DNA of 64,000 bases from Arthrobacter ulcerisalmonis (GCF_900609065.1 NZ_UXAU01000040.1:65766-129765), one strand, 5' to 3'. Positions 6,995 to 15,406 are shown, counted from the stretch's first letter. The notes: generated by a model from the letters alone, not told the origin. Made by a program: numbers and translations.

Positions 6995-8608
6995 TTAGGG
7001 CAGCGCGATTGCCTGCCCGCCTCCTCTCGGGGCTACGTCAACGAAGATTTTGCGGCCTTGTTGGGACCAAAAGTATTTGTCCATCGAAGTACCATCTGGC
7101 TGAAGGGTGACCGGAATTGTCCGGCCCTTTTGCAGCTCGAATAGCTTCTGTTCGGCATCGGTTTTATTGAGCTGAACCTCGGTCTTCACAACCGGAGGAG
7201 TCTTGAGAATCGTGTCGATAAACTTCTGAGCTGCGTCACGGTTGCTGTTAAAGGCAGGCAGCACTTGATTGATGAGAGTGTCTTTTTGCGCGTTGAACTT
7301 GGCGGTTACGTCGGTGACGTTTCCACCTGCGGCAAGCTGATCCTCTGCGAGCTGGCGAATACTGTCCGCTTGATCCATCACGGCGCGTTGGTTCTCGCGG
7401 CCTTTGCTGGTATTGATATCGAGCGTCGCGCCGTTCTGCGTGAACTTCTCGTTCAGACCGTCCACGGAATCCATGTAGTCCAGCTCAGAATCGATTGCGG
7501 AACGCTGTGCACCTTCGAGTTCGCGGGTAGCGTCTAGGCGCTCCTGCTGCGCGTTTTTGAGGTCCTCTTCGTACTGTGTGTGCTTCTCGACAGCTTCGGC
7601 AGATTCGCCCATAGCGTCCGTGTAGTAGGCGTTTGCGTCAGCAGCTCGACCGTTATTCTTGGTCTCCTCTTCGAGGGCATCACGAAGCTCCTGTCCAGCA
7701 TCTACGCGGGCCTTGATAGCTTTACCGTCGTCGTTATAAAGGACCGAACCACCTGCGAGCTGCGTCTGGTTTTTCTTCAGCTCTTCGCGGTCACGTGCTA
7801 GGGCCTCATCTAGTTTCTTGAGCGAATCCTGCGCTTTGTCAGAGTCGCCGCCGAATCCTTCAAAGATTTGTTTTGCGAGGTCCTTGTTACTACCAATAGC
7901 CTTTTTAACGCGCTCAATATTTGTTTCGGATTCGTCAGCCCACGGTGTAAGCCAGTTGTCCTCCTTGACCACGGCAAAGGCCATGTCCATGATTTTCCCG
8001 GCGAGGTCCGCATCATCGATCTTGCCGCCAGCTTCGTAGAATTCGCGTGCCAGCTCGGCTACTTTTTCGGTGGCTTCGTTGTTCGCTTCGGCTAGCTCCT
8101 GTGCGGCGGTGATCGCCAGACCAAGACCGGCAGCAGCGATAAGACCAGCAGCAGCGCCAGCAGGTCCAAAGCCAACAAAGGCGTTGGCCAATACCTCCTG
8201 AAGACCATCTGCAACATCTTCGATAGAACCGAAACTTGCTGCGGCCTCCTTGGCGGTCGAGGCGGACTCACCCTTGAGTTCTTCCATACCTTCACCGGCT
8301 TTGTCGGTACCGTCCTTAACGGACTTCCCGATGGACTTACCTACGCTGTCTGCCTTGGCGTCTACGTCAGCAAGGGCCTTAGTGAGGTCGCGGTCGATCT
8401 TCTTGGCCGCGTCATCCATATCGGATTCGATATTTTTAGCGGCCTTCTCCATATCATCTGAAAGTGACTTAGAGGTCTTATCGCCGGTCTTTTCAACATC
8501 CTTCAGCGAGTCTTCGATATTTTCGAGCGCGTCAGTGATCTGATCGGCACCCTTATCAGCATCGGCATCGATTTTGATGGGAATTTCAATTGGTTTTCCA
8601 GAAGGCAT
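6995..8608 (-). CDS. Tail tape measure protein
   Basis: 537 residues. The first ~130 are a long charged heptad-type helix (DALENIEDSLKDVEKTGD...). A hydrophobic helical region follows at about 145-185 (FVGFGPAGAAAGLIAAAGLG), then another long coiled-coil segment rich in Glu, Lys and Ala. This is the usual tape-measure architecture, with a membrane-inserting patch. At roughly 1.5 angstrom per residue it predicts a tail of about 80 nm, short for a siphovirus. It lies between the tail-assembly and distal-tail genes. I see no overlapping frameshift gene G/T pair upstream, which many siphophages use as tape-measure chaperones. Confidence 0.85.
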   Translation of the reverse strand: MPSGKPIEIPIKIDADADKGADQITDALENIEDSLKDVEKTGDKTSKSLSDDMEKAAKNIESDMDDAAKKIDRDLTKALADVDAKADSVGKSIGKSVKDGTDKAGEGMEELKGESASTAKEAAASFGSIEDVADGLQEVLANAFVGFGPAGAAAGLIAAAGLGLAITAAQELAEANNEATEKVAELAREFYEAGGKIDDADLAGKIMDMAFAVVKEDNWLTPWADESETNIERVKKAIGSNKDLAKQIFEGFGGDSDKAQDSLKKLDEALARDREELKKNQTQLAGGSVLYNDDGKAIKARVDAGQELRDALEEETKNNGRAADANAYYTDAMGESAEAVEKHTQYEEDLKNAQQERLDATRELEGAQRSAIDSELDYMDSVDGLNEKFTQNGATLDINTSKGRENQRAVMDQADSIRQLAEDQLAAGGNVTDVTAKFNAQKDTLINQVLPAFNSNRDAAQKFIDTILKTPPVVKTEVQLNKTDAEQKLFELQKGRTIPVTLQPDGTSMDKYFWSQQGRKIFVDVAPRGGGQAIALP

Positions 8609-8610
8609 TT

Positions 8611-9117
8611 TTAACTCCCGTCAATGGTCTGGTGAATTCTTTTGGTTATGGTTTGAACTGATAGCGAAGTGATTCGCTTTATGGATGCTTTAGCGGCTGG
8701 ATTGATGACGTAGCCGCCTTGGCGATACTGCGGAGATTGACGCGAGACTCGGCGTGTAACGGTGTGCGACTTGCCCTTGGGGCTACGTCGTCCGTATTTG
8801 GTGCGTGCGTTGGGATTCTTCGATCCGTACTCAGCGGAGTACAGGAGGAAGGAAGAGTTGGCCGCTGCGCCGCTGGAAAGCTTTCTGCCTGAGCCAGCAG
8901 CTCGGAGGATCATTGTTGATCCAGCCTTGACGGTGTTACCGGTTCGAAAGGTTCGCTGCGAGATGCGGTTAGCACCAAGACGCGAATTAACTTCCTGTTT
9001 CCAAATAGGACCGGCCTCGCTGCGCTGGTAGCGGCGGAGATCATTTTTGATCTCTTTCGGCAATGCGCGGAAACGCTTTTCGGCGGCAGTGAGGCCGGTC
9101 CTTTTGGCGGAGATCAT
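8611..9117 (-). CDS. Basic phage tail-assembly protein, possibly HK97 gp10-like
   Basis: 168 residues, strongly basic (SRQSPQYRQGGYVINPAAK, KYGRRSPKGKSHTVTRR). The start MISAKRTGLTAAEKRFRALPK and the YVINPAAKA segment recall HK97 gp10-type tail-completion proteins, but the match is weak. It abuts the major tail gene (stop 9118, start 9117) and precedes the tape measure by 2 bases. In many siphophages this slot holds tape-measure chaperones; the basic character fits a completion protein better. Function remains inferred. Confidence 0.5.
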   Translation of the reverse strand: MISAKRTGLTAAEKRFRALPKEIKNDLRRYQRSEAGPIWKQEVNSRLGANRISQRTFRTGNTVKAGSTMILRAAGSGRKLSSGAAANSSFLLYSAEYGSKNPNARTKYGRRSPKGKSHTVTRRVSRQSPQYRQGGYVINPAAKASIKRITSLSVQTITKRIHQTIDGS

Positions 9118-9528
9118 TTAGACGCCGTTGACGATTACCGGCTGACCGGATACGGGGAACTCGGCTGAAGAGGTTGCAACGCCTACGCCGCCACCAAGGA
9201 CGCTAGGAGCCTTGATAGTCGCGGTAAATGTGATCTTCTGGGTTGCGGTTCCGGTTGGCTGAATAACAACAACCTTGTTCTGTCCGTGAAGCGAAATAAG
9301 CTTCATCGTTAGAGTTGTGTTAGCTGTCAGGTCCTGTCCGAATTCAAGCGACGCGGACCAAATCAGTGCACCGGTAGAAGTCTGGACGTTTCCTGAAACA
9401 GGAATCCAAGTTGTGTCGGTCGAAGTGGTCGAAAGAGACGCGGAAGTAATGGCGTCTGAATAGTCAACACCGTCGATGGTGACAGTTTCTGTGGTGACAT
9501 TTAGAACTTTGTGTGGAAGTGAAGGCAT
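9118..9528 (-). CDS. Major tail (tube) protein
   Basis: 136 residues, beta-rich, with a Thr/Ser-rich body (TETVTIDGVDYSDAITSASL, NTTLTMKLISLHG, ITFTATIKAPSVLGG). Small compact beta proteins of this length between head-tail connectors and the tape measure are normally the tube subunit. The ATG at 9528 follows the preceding gene by 16 bases with an AAAGGGG ribosome-binding site, a strong site as expected for an abundant structural protein. Confidence 0.7.
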   Translation of the reverse strand: MPSLPHKVLNVTTETVTIDGVDYSDAITSASLSTTSTDTTWIPVSGNVQTSTGALIWSASLEFGQDLTANTTLTMKLISLHGQNKVVVIQPTGTATQKITFTATIKAPSVLGGGVGVATSSAEFPVSGQPVIVNGV

Positions 9529-9544
9529 TTTGTGCCCCTTTCAA

Positions 9545-9925
9545 TTAAGATTTGTAAGCGTTTTCGGTGGATACGGTTATCGAAATTTCGTAACCGATAT
9601 AGGAATCGTTGAATGTTGCGCGTTCGGCGGTCGTCCAGTTGACGTTTCTAGTTCGTGTGAGGGTCCGCATTACCGCGTCCAGAGCTAGCTCTAGGGCTTC
9701 CTCAGCCGCTGCGGTGTCTTTCATCGGAGTGATGACAACAATGCGTAAGGATTCGGATAGTGCTGCGGCCTGCGGTGCGTTGGTTAGGGTTTCGCGGTAA
9801 ACGTTTACCCAGACCTTTCCTCGTGCTAGGTTTTCCGGAGCATTCACCGGGTAGTCATGCACAAGGAAGAGCGGGTTATCGTCCCTAATCTCTTGAGCAA
9901 TTAGGCTGCGGATTGCGATGCTCAA
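9545..9925 (-). CDS. Phage tail completion / tail terminator-like protein
   Basis: 126 residues if the TTG at 9925 is used, beginning LSIAIRSLIAQEIRDDNPLF. This start overlaps the stop of the connector gene as TTGA, a coupling arrangement; the longer open frame upstream reads through the other gene and is unlikely. Mixed alpha/beta pattern with VWVNVYRETLTNA and LRIVVITPMKDT, followed by a helix and a final strand pair (YIGYEISITVST). This resembles tail-terminator proteins such as lambda gpU/HK97 gp10-neighbour families. It sits between the connector and the major tail protein. Confidence 0.55.
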   Translation of the reverse strand: MSIAIRSLIAQEIRDDNPLFLVHDYPVNAPENLARGKVWVNVYRETLTNAPQAAALSESLRIVVITPMKDTAAAEEALELALDAVMRTLTRTRNVNWTTAERATFNDSYIGYEISITVSTENAYKS

Positions 9926-10254
9926 TGTCCTAGCCTTCCGAGAGGAGAGGTCTTGGGACGGAGCAAATCGCGAGCGAGGAATACTAGCGGATAAGTCGGG
10001 ACAACTTGCCCGTCGGAATCGAATTCGGTTCCCTTTGCGCCGTTCCCAGCCTGTGCCCAGATGTGTCGAGCTTGGAGGATTTCGGCGAGGAGATAAGCCC
10101 TCGGCACTGTTGCGCCGTCCGGAAGGGTGGGCGCATATGCAATGCACAGCGAATTAGCTGTGGACATAATTACGTCGAGCACTTCGGGGTTAACCGAGTC
10201 GGCTTCTTTCCAGATTTCAAAGATCAAAACTTGGTTTTCGTAGTTCCAATACAT
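9922..10254 (-). CDS. Head-to-tail connector protein
   Basis: 110 residues, starting MYWNYENQVLIFEIWKEADS. It is mostly helical with an internal segment (VPRAYLLAEILQARHIW) typical of the gp6-like adaptor that binds the portal ring. It follows the protease-capsid gene by 33 bases with an AAAGAAAGGG site. Position between capsid and tail genes supports the adaptor call. No second adaptor is seen in this very compact head-tail region. Confidence 0.6.
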   Translation of the reverse strand: MYWNYENQVLIFEIWKEADSVNPEVLDVIMSTANSLCIAYAPTLPDGATVPRAYLLAEILQARHIWAQAGNGAKGTEFDSDGQVVPTYPLVFLARDLLRPKTSPLGRLGH

Positions 10255-10287
10255 GCGCCCACCCTTTCTTTAGTAGGAGAAAATGAA

Positions 10288-11844
10288 TTACGGAGTAGGA
10301 GGAAGGACCTTGACAATGGCCTTCTTTTCGTGCTCGACAAATGCGGTGTAGCCGAATACAGCTTCGTCAAATCCACCGTGGGAAACGTCTTCGGCTTCTA
10401 CGCGAATAATCGATCCGAATTCGAAGAACTGAAGTGCGTTCTTGTGACCGACATAAACGGTGTTGGCTGGGAGATCGTTAGCAACAACAATCTGCATTCC
10501 GTCCATCGATCCATCAGCAAGGCCTAGGGAAGTGGTAAGGAACTTGAGGTTGTCGAACTCAGTGGTTAGAGCCATTTCGCGGTGTAGGTCAGCGGAAAGA
10601 ATGGCGAACGTAGGAAGTTCGTTTGTTGTGGCCAGTACGGCAAGAGCGCCGTCTAGGATGCGGGAGAAGCCCGGAGCTACACCGGCAACGTATGCCTTGG
10701 CTGTGGTGTTGGTAGCCATAGCCTTGATGCGGTCTAGGACTCGCTTGTCAGAGAGCTTGGCGTAACCTTCGGTCTGCTTCTCGAAGAGGCTGCGGAGGAA
10801 CTCAGCGTTACCAAAGTCGCGGAACTTGCGGTCAACCTTGACGCCGTGTGCACAACGTAGGGCCTCTTCGGAGTAGGCAACGGTTGTTACAGCGTTCGAT
10901 GGAATCTCTGCAAGGTCACCGGCGTAGGTGTCAACGAGGAAGTCACCAACGAACTTAAAGCCTTCAACCTTCCAAGAGGTCAAGACGCCTGTGGATACGA
11001 GAGGAGCAAAGCGACGCTGGTAGCGTGCACCACTCCAAAGCTCACCAAGGAAGGCAGCCTGTTCGATCTTCGAGGTGTGGCCGGTGTGGGTGACCGGCGA
11101 GAGGGCAAAGGCGTTTGTTTCGCCTGCAAGCCCAGTGTCAATAAGGGCCTCACGTACACGTGCATCCTTGCGAGCTTCGGCAAGGGATTCGTAGGAAAGG
11201 GTTACGGCTGGCTGTGTAGGTGCTGGAACTGCATTTTCGTTCATGTTAAATCCATTCGGGTTTTCCTCTTCTGAGGATTCTTCGGGTGTTGTTAGTGGTG
11301 ATTCCTCTTCGGAATCCTCTTCGGCTTCGGCCTCAGAAGTTGGTTCAAGTGCTGCATCAATTGCGTCAATTGAAGTTTTGATTTCTTCCAGCGCCGCTCT
11401 AATCTCTTCGTCCTCCGAGAAGGCCTGAATTAGTCGGGCTGAACCAAGCGCCGGATTGACACAGATACCGGCACCGGAAAGGGTGGCGGACGTAATGAGT
11501 CCGGTTGCTGGGGACATTTCGGACAGCTCCATGGAGATGCCTGTACGCAATCCTTCTTTTGCTTCGGTGAAGGTGTCGCGGCCTAGAGTTGTATCTGCAA
11601 GCGTTACGGTGCAGAAAAGTCCCTCGGACGTAGATTCGAAATTGGAGAGCTTGCCAATCGGGCGGAACTTATCGTGCTCGACGTTGACGATTGCGCCTTC
11701 AGCATTTGAGAAGTTGATACTTCCAGTGGAGAATGTAGCGTCACGGTCGCGAGCCTTTTCGCCATACGGTGCAAGTTTGTAGCGGAGTGTTCCGCGCTGT
11801 TCCGAGAAGCTAATTAGCTGTCCCGTTGAGAATGTTTCAGTCAT
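10288..11844 (-). CDS. Fused prohead protease and major capsid protein
   Basis: 518 residues. Residues 1-165 look like an HK97-type (U35/S78-like) maturation protease, with a histidine in VNVEHDKFRPIGK near 57 and a serine in RTGISMELSEMS near 104. An acidic linker (SEAEAEEDSEEESP, about 166-200) follows. The remainder is a HK97-fold capsid protein (ELWSGARYQRRFAPLV, KVEGFKFVGDFLVDTYAG, LHREMALTTEFDNLKFL, FGYTAFVEHEKKAIV). No good ribosome-binding site lies before the internal ATG at 11244, so the two domains are probably made as one chain and separated by self-cleavage. The linker region may serve as the scaffold (delta domain). Confidence 0.8.
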   Translation of the reverse strand: MTETFSTGQLISFSEQRGTLRYKLAPYGEKARDRDATFSTGSINFSNAEGAIVNVEHDKFRPIGKLSNFESTSEGLFCTVTLADTTLGRDTFTEAKEGLRTGISMELSEMSPATGLITSATLSGAGICVNPALGSARLIQAFSEDEEIRAALEEIKTSIDAIDAALEPTSEAEAEEDSEEESPLTTPEESSEEENPNGFNMNENAVPAPTQPAVTLSYESLAEARKDARVREALIDTGLAGETNAFALSPVTHTGHTSKIEQAAFLGELWSGARYQRRFAPLVSTGVLTSWKVEGFKFVGDFLVDTYAGDLAEIPSNAVTTVAYSEEALRCAHGVKVDRKFRDFGNAEFLRSLFEKQTEGYAKLSDKRVLDRIKAMATNTTAKAYVAGVAPGFSRILDGALAVLATTNELPTFAILSADLHREMALTTEFDNLKFLTTSLGLADGSMDGMQIVVANDLPANTVYVGHKNALQFFEFGSIIRVEAEDVSHGGFDEAVFGYTAFVEHEKKAIVKVLPPTP

Positions 11845-11846
11845 AG

Positions 11847-12881
11847 TTAGTCCTCGTTTGGATTGGGCACGGTGCCCTTTGTGGTGTCATTAGGTGCGGT
11901 ATCGAATGTCGAATAGTCGAAACGAACGCGTGTGCCGGGATTAGTCACGTCTGCTAGAGAAAGTCGGTCGGCAATTGGTTCGGTAAAGGACTTGATAGAC
12001 AGTTCGAGGAGTTCCGATTTGTTTTGTAAGGTGCTGGAATAGGTGTCTGACGAACCGTCTGCGGCACCCTCCAAAAGCTCAGCCTTGATATTCAAGTGAT
12101 TCGAGAGGTCTAGACGGATTGCATTCCTCGCGGAAGACATAAAGGTGTTGGCGTTATCGGATGCGCCGAATCCTTCAATGGAGATTCCGTAAGGGACATA
12201 AACCATTCCGCCGCGATTCGCAGTGAGTGAGTCGCGTAGGTCGTCCATTGCGTCTTGAACTTCTTCTTTGGTGTTTTCGGCACCTGCGACGGTTTCGCTG
12301 ACCAAAGTGACAGGCTCGGCCACGGCTGCGCGGTTATTGATCGTGCGAGAAATGCTGGTGTATTGGCGCACGGAACTACGGGCCGAATCGAGGAAGCCGT
12401 TACCGGGAACTAGGCCGGAGAAGAAAATAATGTCAACAGGATTGACAACTTTGTCATCAATCTTGACAGCGCTTTGAGCGTCTACTCCCCAACGTTCGCG
12501 CGAAACGTGCTGTGCTGCGGTGATATTTCCGTTTTCGTCGCGCTCAACCTGCCAGAGGGAGCAGTTATAAAAGATCAAATCGTGGATTGTGAGGGCGATT
12601 CGGAGCTGCGGGGTCACGAATCCATAGCCTTCAGCGAGCCATGGAGTTGAATTGTCGTCTGAATCTAGAGTGAATCGGCTAGAAATGCCGCTGAAAAGGT
12701 GGATTGCACGAGCTACAGCAGGTACCTGCATGGCCTCTGCGACGCTTACAGGGAAGTTTGAGGTGTCAATATCGGGGAAGATGACCGGCGCAAGAGCTGC
12801 GGTAGGTGAGAGGATGCCTGCGGGCAGGGAAATAGAGGCCGCTGCATTAGCAACCCAGCTTTGTTTTGAGAAAATGCCCAA
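11847..12881 (-). CDS. Phage portal protein
   Basis: 344 residues, HK97-family portal, shorter than the usual 400-500. Recognisable segments are VPAVARAIHLFSGISSRF near residue 53, FYNCSLWQVERDENGN near 104, GFGASDNANTFMSSARNAIR near 217 and a clip/stem region rich in acidic residues. The start is TTG at 12881, with GGAG 8 bases upstream. It begins after a structured intergenic region that separates it from the terminase gene and ends 2 bases before the protease-capsid start. The dodecameric ring forms the head vertex through which DNA is packed. Confidence 0.8.
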   Translation of the reverse strand: MGIFSKQSWVANAAASISLPAGILSPTAALAPVIFPDIDTSNFPVSVAEAMQVPAVARAIHLFSGISSRFTLDSDDNSTPWLAEGYGFVTPQLRIALTIHDLIFYNCSLWQVERDENGNITAAQHVSRERWGVDAQSAVKIDDKVVNPVDIIFFSGLVPGNGFLDSARSSVRQYTSISRTINNRAAVAEPVTLVSETVAGAENTKEEVQDAMDDLRDSLTANRGGMVYVPYGISIEGFGASDNANTFMSSARNAIRLDLSNHLNIKAELLEGAADGSSDTYSSTLQNKSELLELSIKSFTEPIADRLSLADVTNPGTRVRFDYSTFDTAPNDTTKGTVPNPNED

Positions 12882-12895
12882 GCTAACTCCGTGTT

Positions 12896-13015
12896 AAATA
12901 AAAAGACGCTCGACCCCCGCGCAACCAATTTGCAGGCTGGGCGGAGGGAGCGTCATTTGTCTACCGAAGTAATTGCTTCGGTGTATAACTAATTATACCA
13001 TTGAATATTTATGCA
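12896..13015 (-). promoter_or_regulatory. Intergenic RNA region with promoter-like box and two stem-loops before portal
   Basis: In transcription order on the minus strand: a TATAAT box at 12995-13000, a perfect 7-bp stem (ACCGAAG / CTTCGGT, loop CAATTA) at 12963-12982, then GACGCTC at about 12949-12955 pairing with GAGCGTC at 12905-12911. TTTTTATTT follows directly, as in an intrinsic terminator. The portal start lies 18 bases further. This resembles an internal late promoter with an attenuator, or a small phage RNA; a cos-type packaging site is another possibility. No good -35 box was found. Confidence 0.45.
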
Positions 13016-13030
13016 GTGCAGAGAAGTGTG

Positions 13031-14464
13031 CTAGTATGCCCCGCCGCGAGGTCGATTAGTAGAGCGTTTCTTGCGGCCTGCGGCGTCGTACAGTGCGTTG
13101 GATGCAGCGACTAGGGGAGCCACGTCCGCCGTTGAGTTCCTACGGCCAAAGAGGCGAGCGTCATTCACATAGCGGAAGTTCGCACCTTCAGCACCGGAAT
13201 CTAGGGATGGGTCTAGAGCGTGAATGAGGTTCCGGTCTGACAGGGCACTCATGAGAATTGCCACGCCTGCCGACACTTCCTTAGCGCCGATGGACTCGAT
13301 GCCAGACTGTGGAACCCCACGGAGGCGCTGTAGCTCCTGTATGACTGCGAGGTTGTTGCCAATACGGTCATAGACAACCGGCACGCCGCGTGTAGCTCGG
13401 AGTAGCTTCGCCAGCTCATTGGGGAGCCATGAGTAACCCGCACGGTGGGCTAGGACTTGCACACAAGGCGTTCCCTGTTCCGAGTACCAAGCCACGGATA
13501 ACGCTGAGCTGGAACCGTCTGGTGCAACGTCGAAGCTCACGGAGAAGTTAGCCGTAGGCAAGGGCAACATATCCGGCACTTGCGTAGCGGCCCAGTCTTC
13601 AGGATCAATTGCAGCGATAGAGGACGCGGACGGGTCAAGGCACAGGAACTCCCTAGCGAACGAGAGGAGGCCTTGTGTAGCGAGGGCCTTCCTAAGGAAC
13701 TTGATGGAGACAAGACCAGAGGAGAGGCCGGGGTACACGCGGTGCCAGACCGACTCATCAGATGCATCATCCGTAGAGAGCATGGAGTAGTCCAGGATTC
13801 CTAGGTCCTCTGTACCCTTGCGGCCTGCGGTTAGGTACTGCCAGAGCAGGCCCTCGCGAGTACGTGGGGGAGTACCTGTGATGATCAGTTGAGCGTTAGG
13901 ACGGGTAGCTAGTACCGGAATAGCGCCGGATAGCAGATCGTCAGAGACTTTGGAGTCGTATTCGCCAGCTTCATCTAGCAGGATGCAGTCAGCAGCCATG
14001 CCCCGGACGGCAGACGCCATAGGTTTGACAGCACGCCAAGAGCTACCGTTCTCCCAAACTATGCGAATCGATCCGTTGGATTTGTAGAACCGGAACGGGC
14101 GTGTGGTTTCGTCGGGGTATGCCATTTCCAGTTGACTGCCCAGCTCGGCCAAGAACTGTTGGCTGAGAGTTCCGCTCTGGGCTGTGGAGATGATCTTGTA
14201 GCCGGGGATATTGAAGCAGCGAGCTAGCAGGGTGGCTTGAATGCTGGAAGTCTTCGTAGCACGTCGGCCCATTTGAATTACGGCCTCGGGGTATAGCGGG
14301 GTACCGTCTTCGTTCTTGGCTTCGAGCAATTCCGCAACTTGAATTCCCTGCGGGAGTAATTCAATCCCCATATCGGCTGCGGCCTTGTGTGCCCCTGTGA
14401 GGTCCACGGAATTAGGAATGGGGGAATTGTGTCGGGGCTGCGCTATAAATGTCTCAGCGGTCAT
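13031..14464 (-). CDS. terL: Terminase large subunit
   Basis: DNA-packaging motor ATPase and headful or cos nuclease. The 477-residue form starts at the ATG at 14464, chosen because CAGGAG lies 7 bases upstream; an in-frame ATG at 14485 lacks such a site. Motifs: Walker A-like QMGRRATKTSS near residue 66, Walker B CILLDEAGEYDS near 160, and a C-terminal RNase H-like nuclease domain beginning FSVSFDVAPDGSSSA near 312. It overlaps the HNH gene by 11 bases. No small terminase is recognised upstream; one of the tiny genes or the HNH protein may take that role. Confidence 0.88.
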   Translation of the reverse strand: MTAETFIAQPRHNSPIPNSVDLTGAHKAAADMGIELLPQGIQVAELLEAKNEDGTPLYPEAVIQMGRRATKTSSIQATLLARCFNIPGYKIISTAQSGTLSQQFLAELGSQLEMAYPDETTRPFRFYKSNGSIRIVWENGSSWRAVKPMASAVRGMAADCILLDEAGEYDSKVSDDLLSGAIPVLATRPNAQLIITGTPPRTREGLLWQYLTAGRKGTEDLGILDYSMLSTDDASDESVWHRVYPGLSSGLVSIKFLRKALATQGLLSFAREFLCLDPSASSIAAIDPEDWAATQVPDMLPLPTANFSVSFDVAPDGSSSALSVAWYSEQGTPCVQVLAHRAGYSWLPNELAKLLRATRGVPVVYDRIGNNLAVIQELQRLRGVPQSGIESIGAKEVSAGVAILMSALSDRNLIHALDPSLDSGAEGANFRYVNDARLFGRRNSTADVAPLVAASNALYDAAGRKKRSTNRPRGGAY

Positions 14465-14864
14465 TCTGTGACTCCTGAGCGGCATCAGGGAGGGTTTTTG
14501 TGGAGCAGGACGCGGGGCTTTGGTCGTCGTCAGAAAAAACTTCAGAATTTTCTAAAATATTTTCAAATTGCGGACGTTCGACCCTCTTTATGCGCGACTG
14601 AACTCGTTGCACTTTAGTTTGGCTCGGTCTTGCGTTCGCCTTCATGTTGCATGACGCATGGCTAGCCGCGAGACTCGACGGGCTATCGATGTCAGCCTCA
14701 CTCAGTCCAGCCAGTTCAGCGAACGCACGAGGAGTTGTGTGGTCGGCGTGCCAGTTCATCTCGGCGGTGACTATCCCGCCACAACGGAAGCATGGAGCAG
14801 GCAGCGTGGCCCGTACGATTGCACGCGCACGGTTGCTGCGCTTGGCACTGTACCCGCTAGGCAC
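14454..14864 (-). CDS. HNH endonuclease next to terminase
   Basis: 136 residues from a GTG start at 14864, overlapping both neighbours. The HNH core has CFRCGG (residues 25-30), WHADHTTPRAF (38-48) with the catalytic histidine pair, and ASHASCNMKANA (67-78) completing the zinc and asparagine positions. The C-terminal 50 residues are charged and probably disordered. HNH proteins encoded beside terL in HK97-like phages are known to be needed for cos cleavage during packaging, which the overlap supports here. A selfish homing endonuclease is the alternative, but those are usually inserted as free-standing genes. Confidence 0.85.
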   Translation of the reverse strand: MPSGYSAKRSNRARAIVRATLPAPCFRCGGIVTAEMNWHADHTTPRAFAELAGLSEADIDSPSSLAASHASCNMKANARPSQTKVQRVQSRIKRVERPQFENILENSEVFSDDDQSPASCSTKTLPDAAQESQNDR

Positions 14865-15000
14865 TTAGCACCTGCGGTGTAGCCACATATCCCCACGCGG
14901 GGCAGGCCTTGATGTACTTACCTGTAGACGGGCGGTGATACCAGCTCTTGCCTACTTGCTCAATTAGTGCGGAGCAATTCACGCATACTGTTTCAGTCAT
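14857..15000 (-). CDS. Small phage protein with CxxC motif
   Basis: 47 residues (MTETVCVNCSALIEQVGKSW...), starting at the ATG at 15000 and ending 8 bases inside the HNH gene. Cysteines at 6, 9 and 33 with a histidine at 22 could form a small zinc-binding fold, but no family is recognised. It is too short for most gene finders. Its tight overlap with the HNH start and its reading direction support it as part of the same operon. Confidence 0.5.
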   Translation of the reverse strand: MTETVCVNCSALIEQVGKSWYHRPSTGKYIKACPAWGYVATPQVLSA

Positions 15001-15111
15001 GACGATACCTAGATGTTTAAGTCAGTTCGTCATTTGTCTGTTTCTCCGGTCAGCTCCGGTTGGGCCTCATACCCTGGGGGGCGCAGTCTTTCCTGCGTGT
15101 CACCTGAGTCA

Positions 15112-15276
15112 TTACCCTTTAGGTTTCGGGGGATTGCTATCTAACGTATTAACCTCGTCGGATTTCTTATTGCCTACTTTGGCAATGATTAGCTTGGCAA
15201 GTTCTAGAATGTAGAACCCAACCACGATAACCATTATGGCTTCAAGCGGTAGGCCTAGAAGGCTTGTGTAATCCAC
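15112..15276 (-). CDS. Single-span membrane peptide of the prophage (candidate holin)
   Basis: 54 residues from a GTG at 15276 with AGGA 6 bases upstream. The N-terminus is short (MDYTSLLGLPLEAI), one hydrophobic span runs from about 11 to 32 (IMVIVVGFYILELAKLIIA), and the tail is basic then Pro/Lys-rich (KVGNKKSDEVN...). Size, one span and charged tail fit a minimal holin or a membrane anchor. No endolysin is found in the element, so the lysis assignment is speculative. Confidence 0.5.
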   Translation of the reverse strand: MDYTSLLGLPLEAIMVIVVGFYILELAKLIIAKVGNKKSDEVNTLDSNPPKPKG

Positions 15277-15298
15277 AGGTCTTCCTAACTACTATTTG

Positions 15299-15406
15299 TC
15301 AAGTAGTTGACACTTCAATTATACCATTGCCTAGGGCAAGTAGTGCTTCGAGTTCAGCACGGAAGACTGCAATCTCGGCCTTCAACTCTGCGCCTTTGTC
15401 TCTCAT
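15299..15406 (-). CDS. Very small phage protein
   Basis: 35 residues (MRDKGAELKAEIAVFRAELE...), a single predicted amphipathic helix. The ATG at 15406 overlaps the stop of the upstream gene as ATGA, and GGGGGA lies 6 bases before it. Both features support translation. Function unknown; a helix this short could act as an oligomerisation or binding peptide. Confidence 0.45.
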   Translation of the reverse strand: MRDKGAELKAEIAVFRAELEALLALGNGIIEVSTT

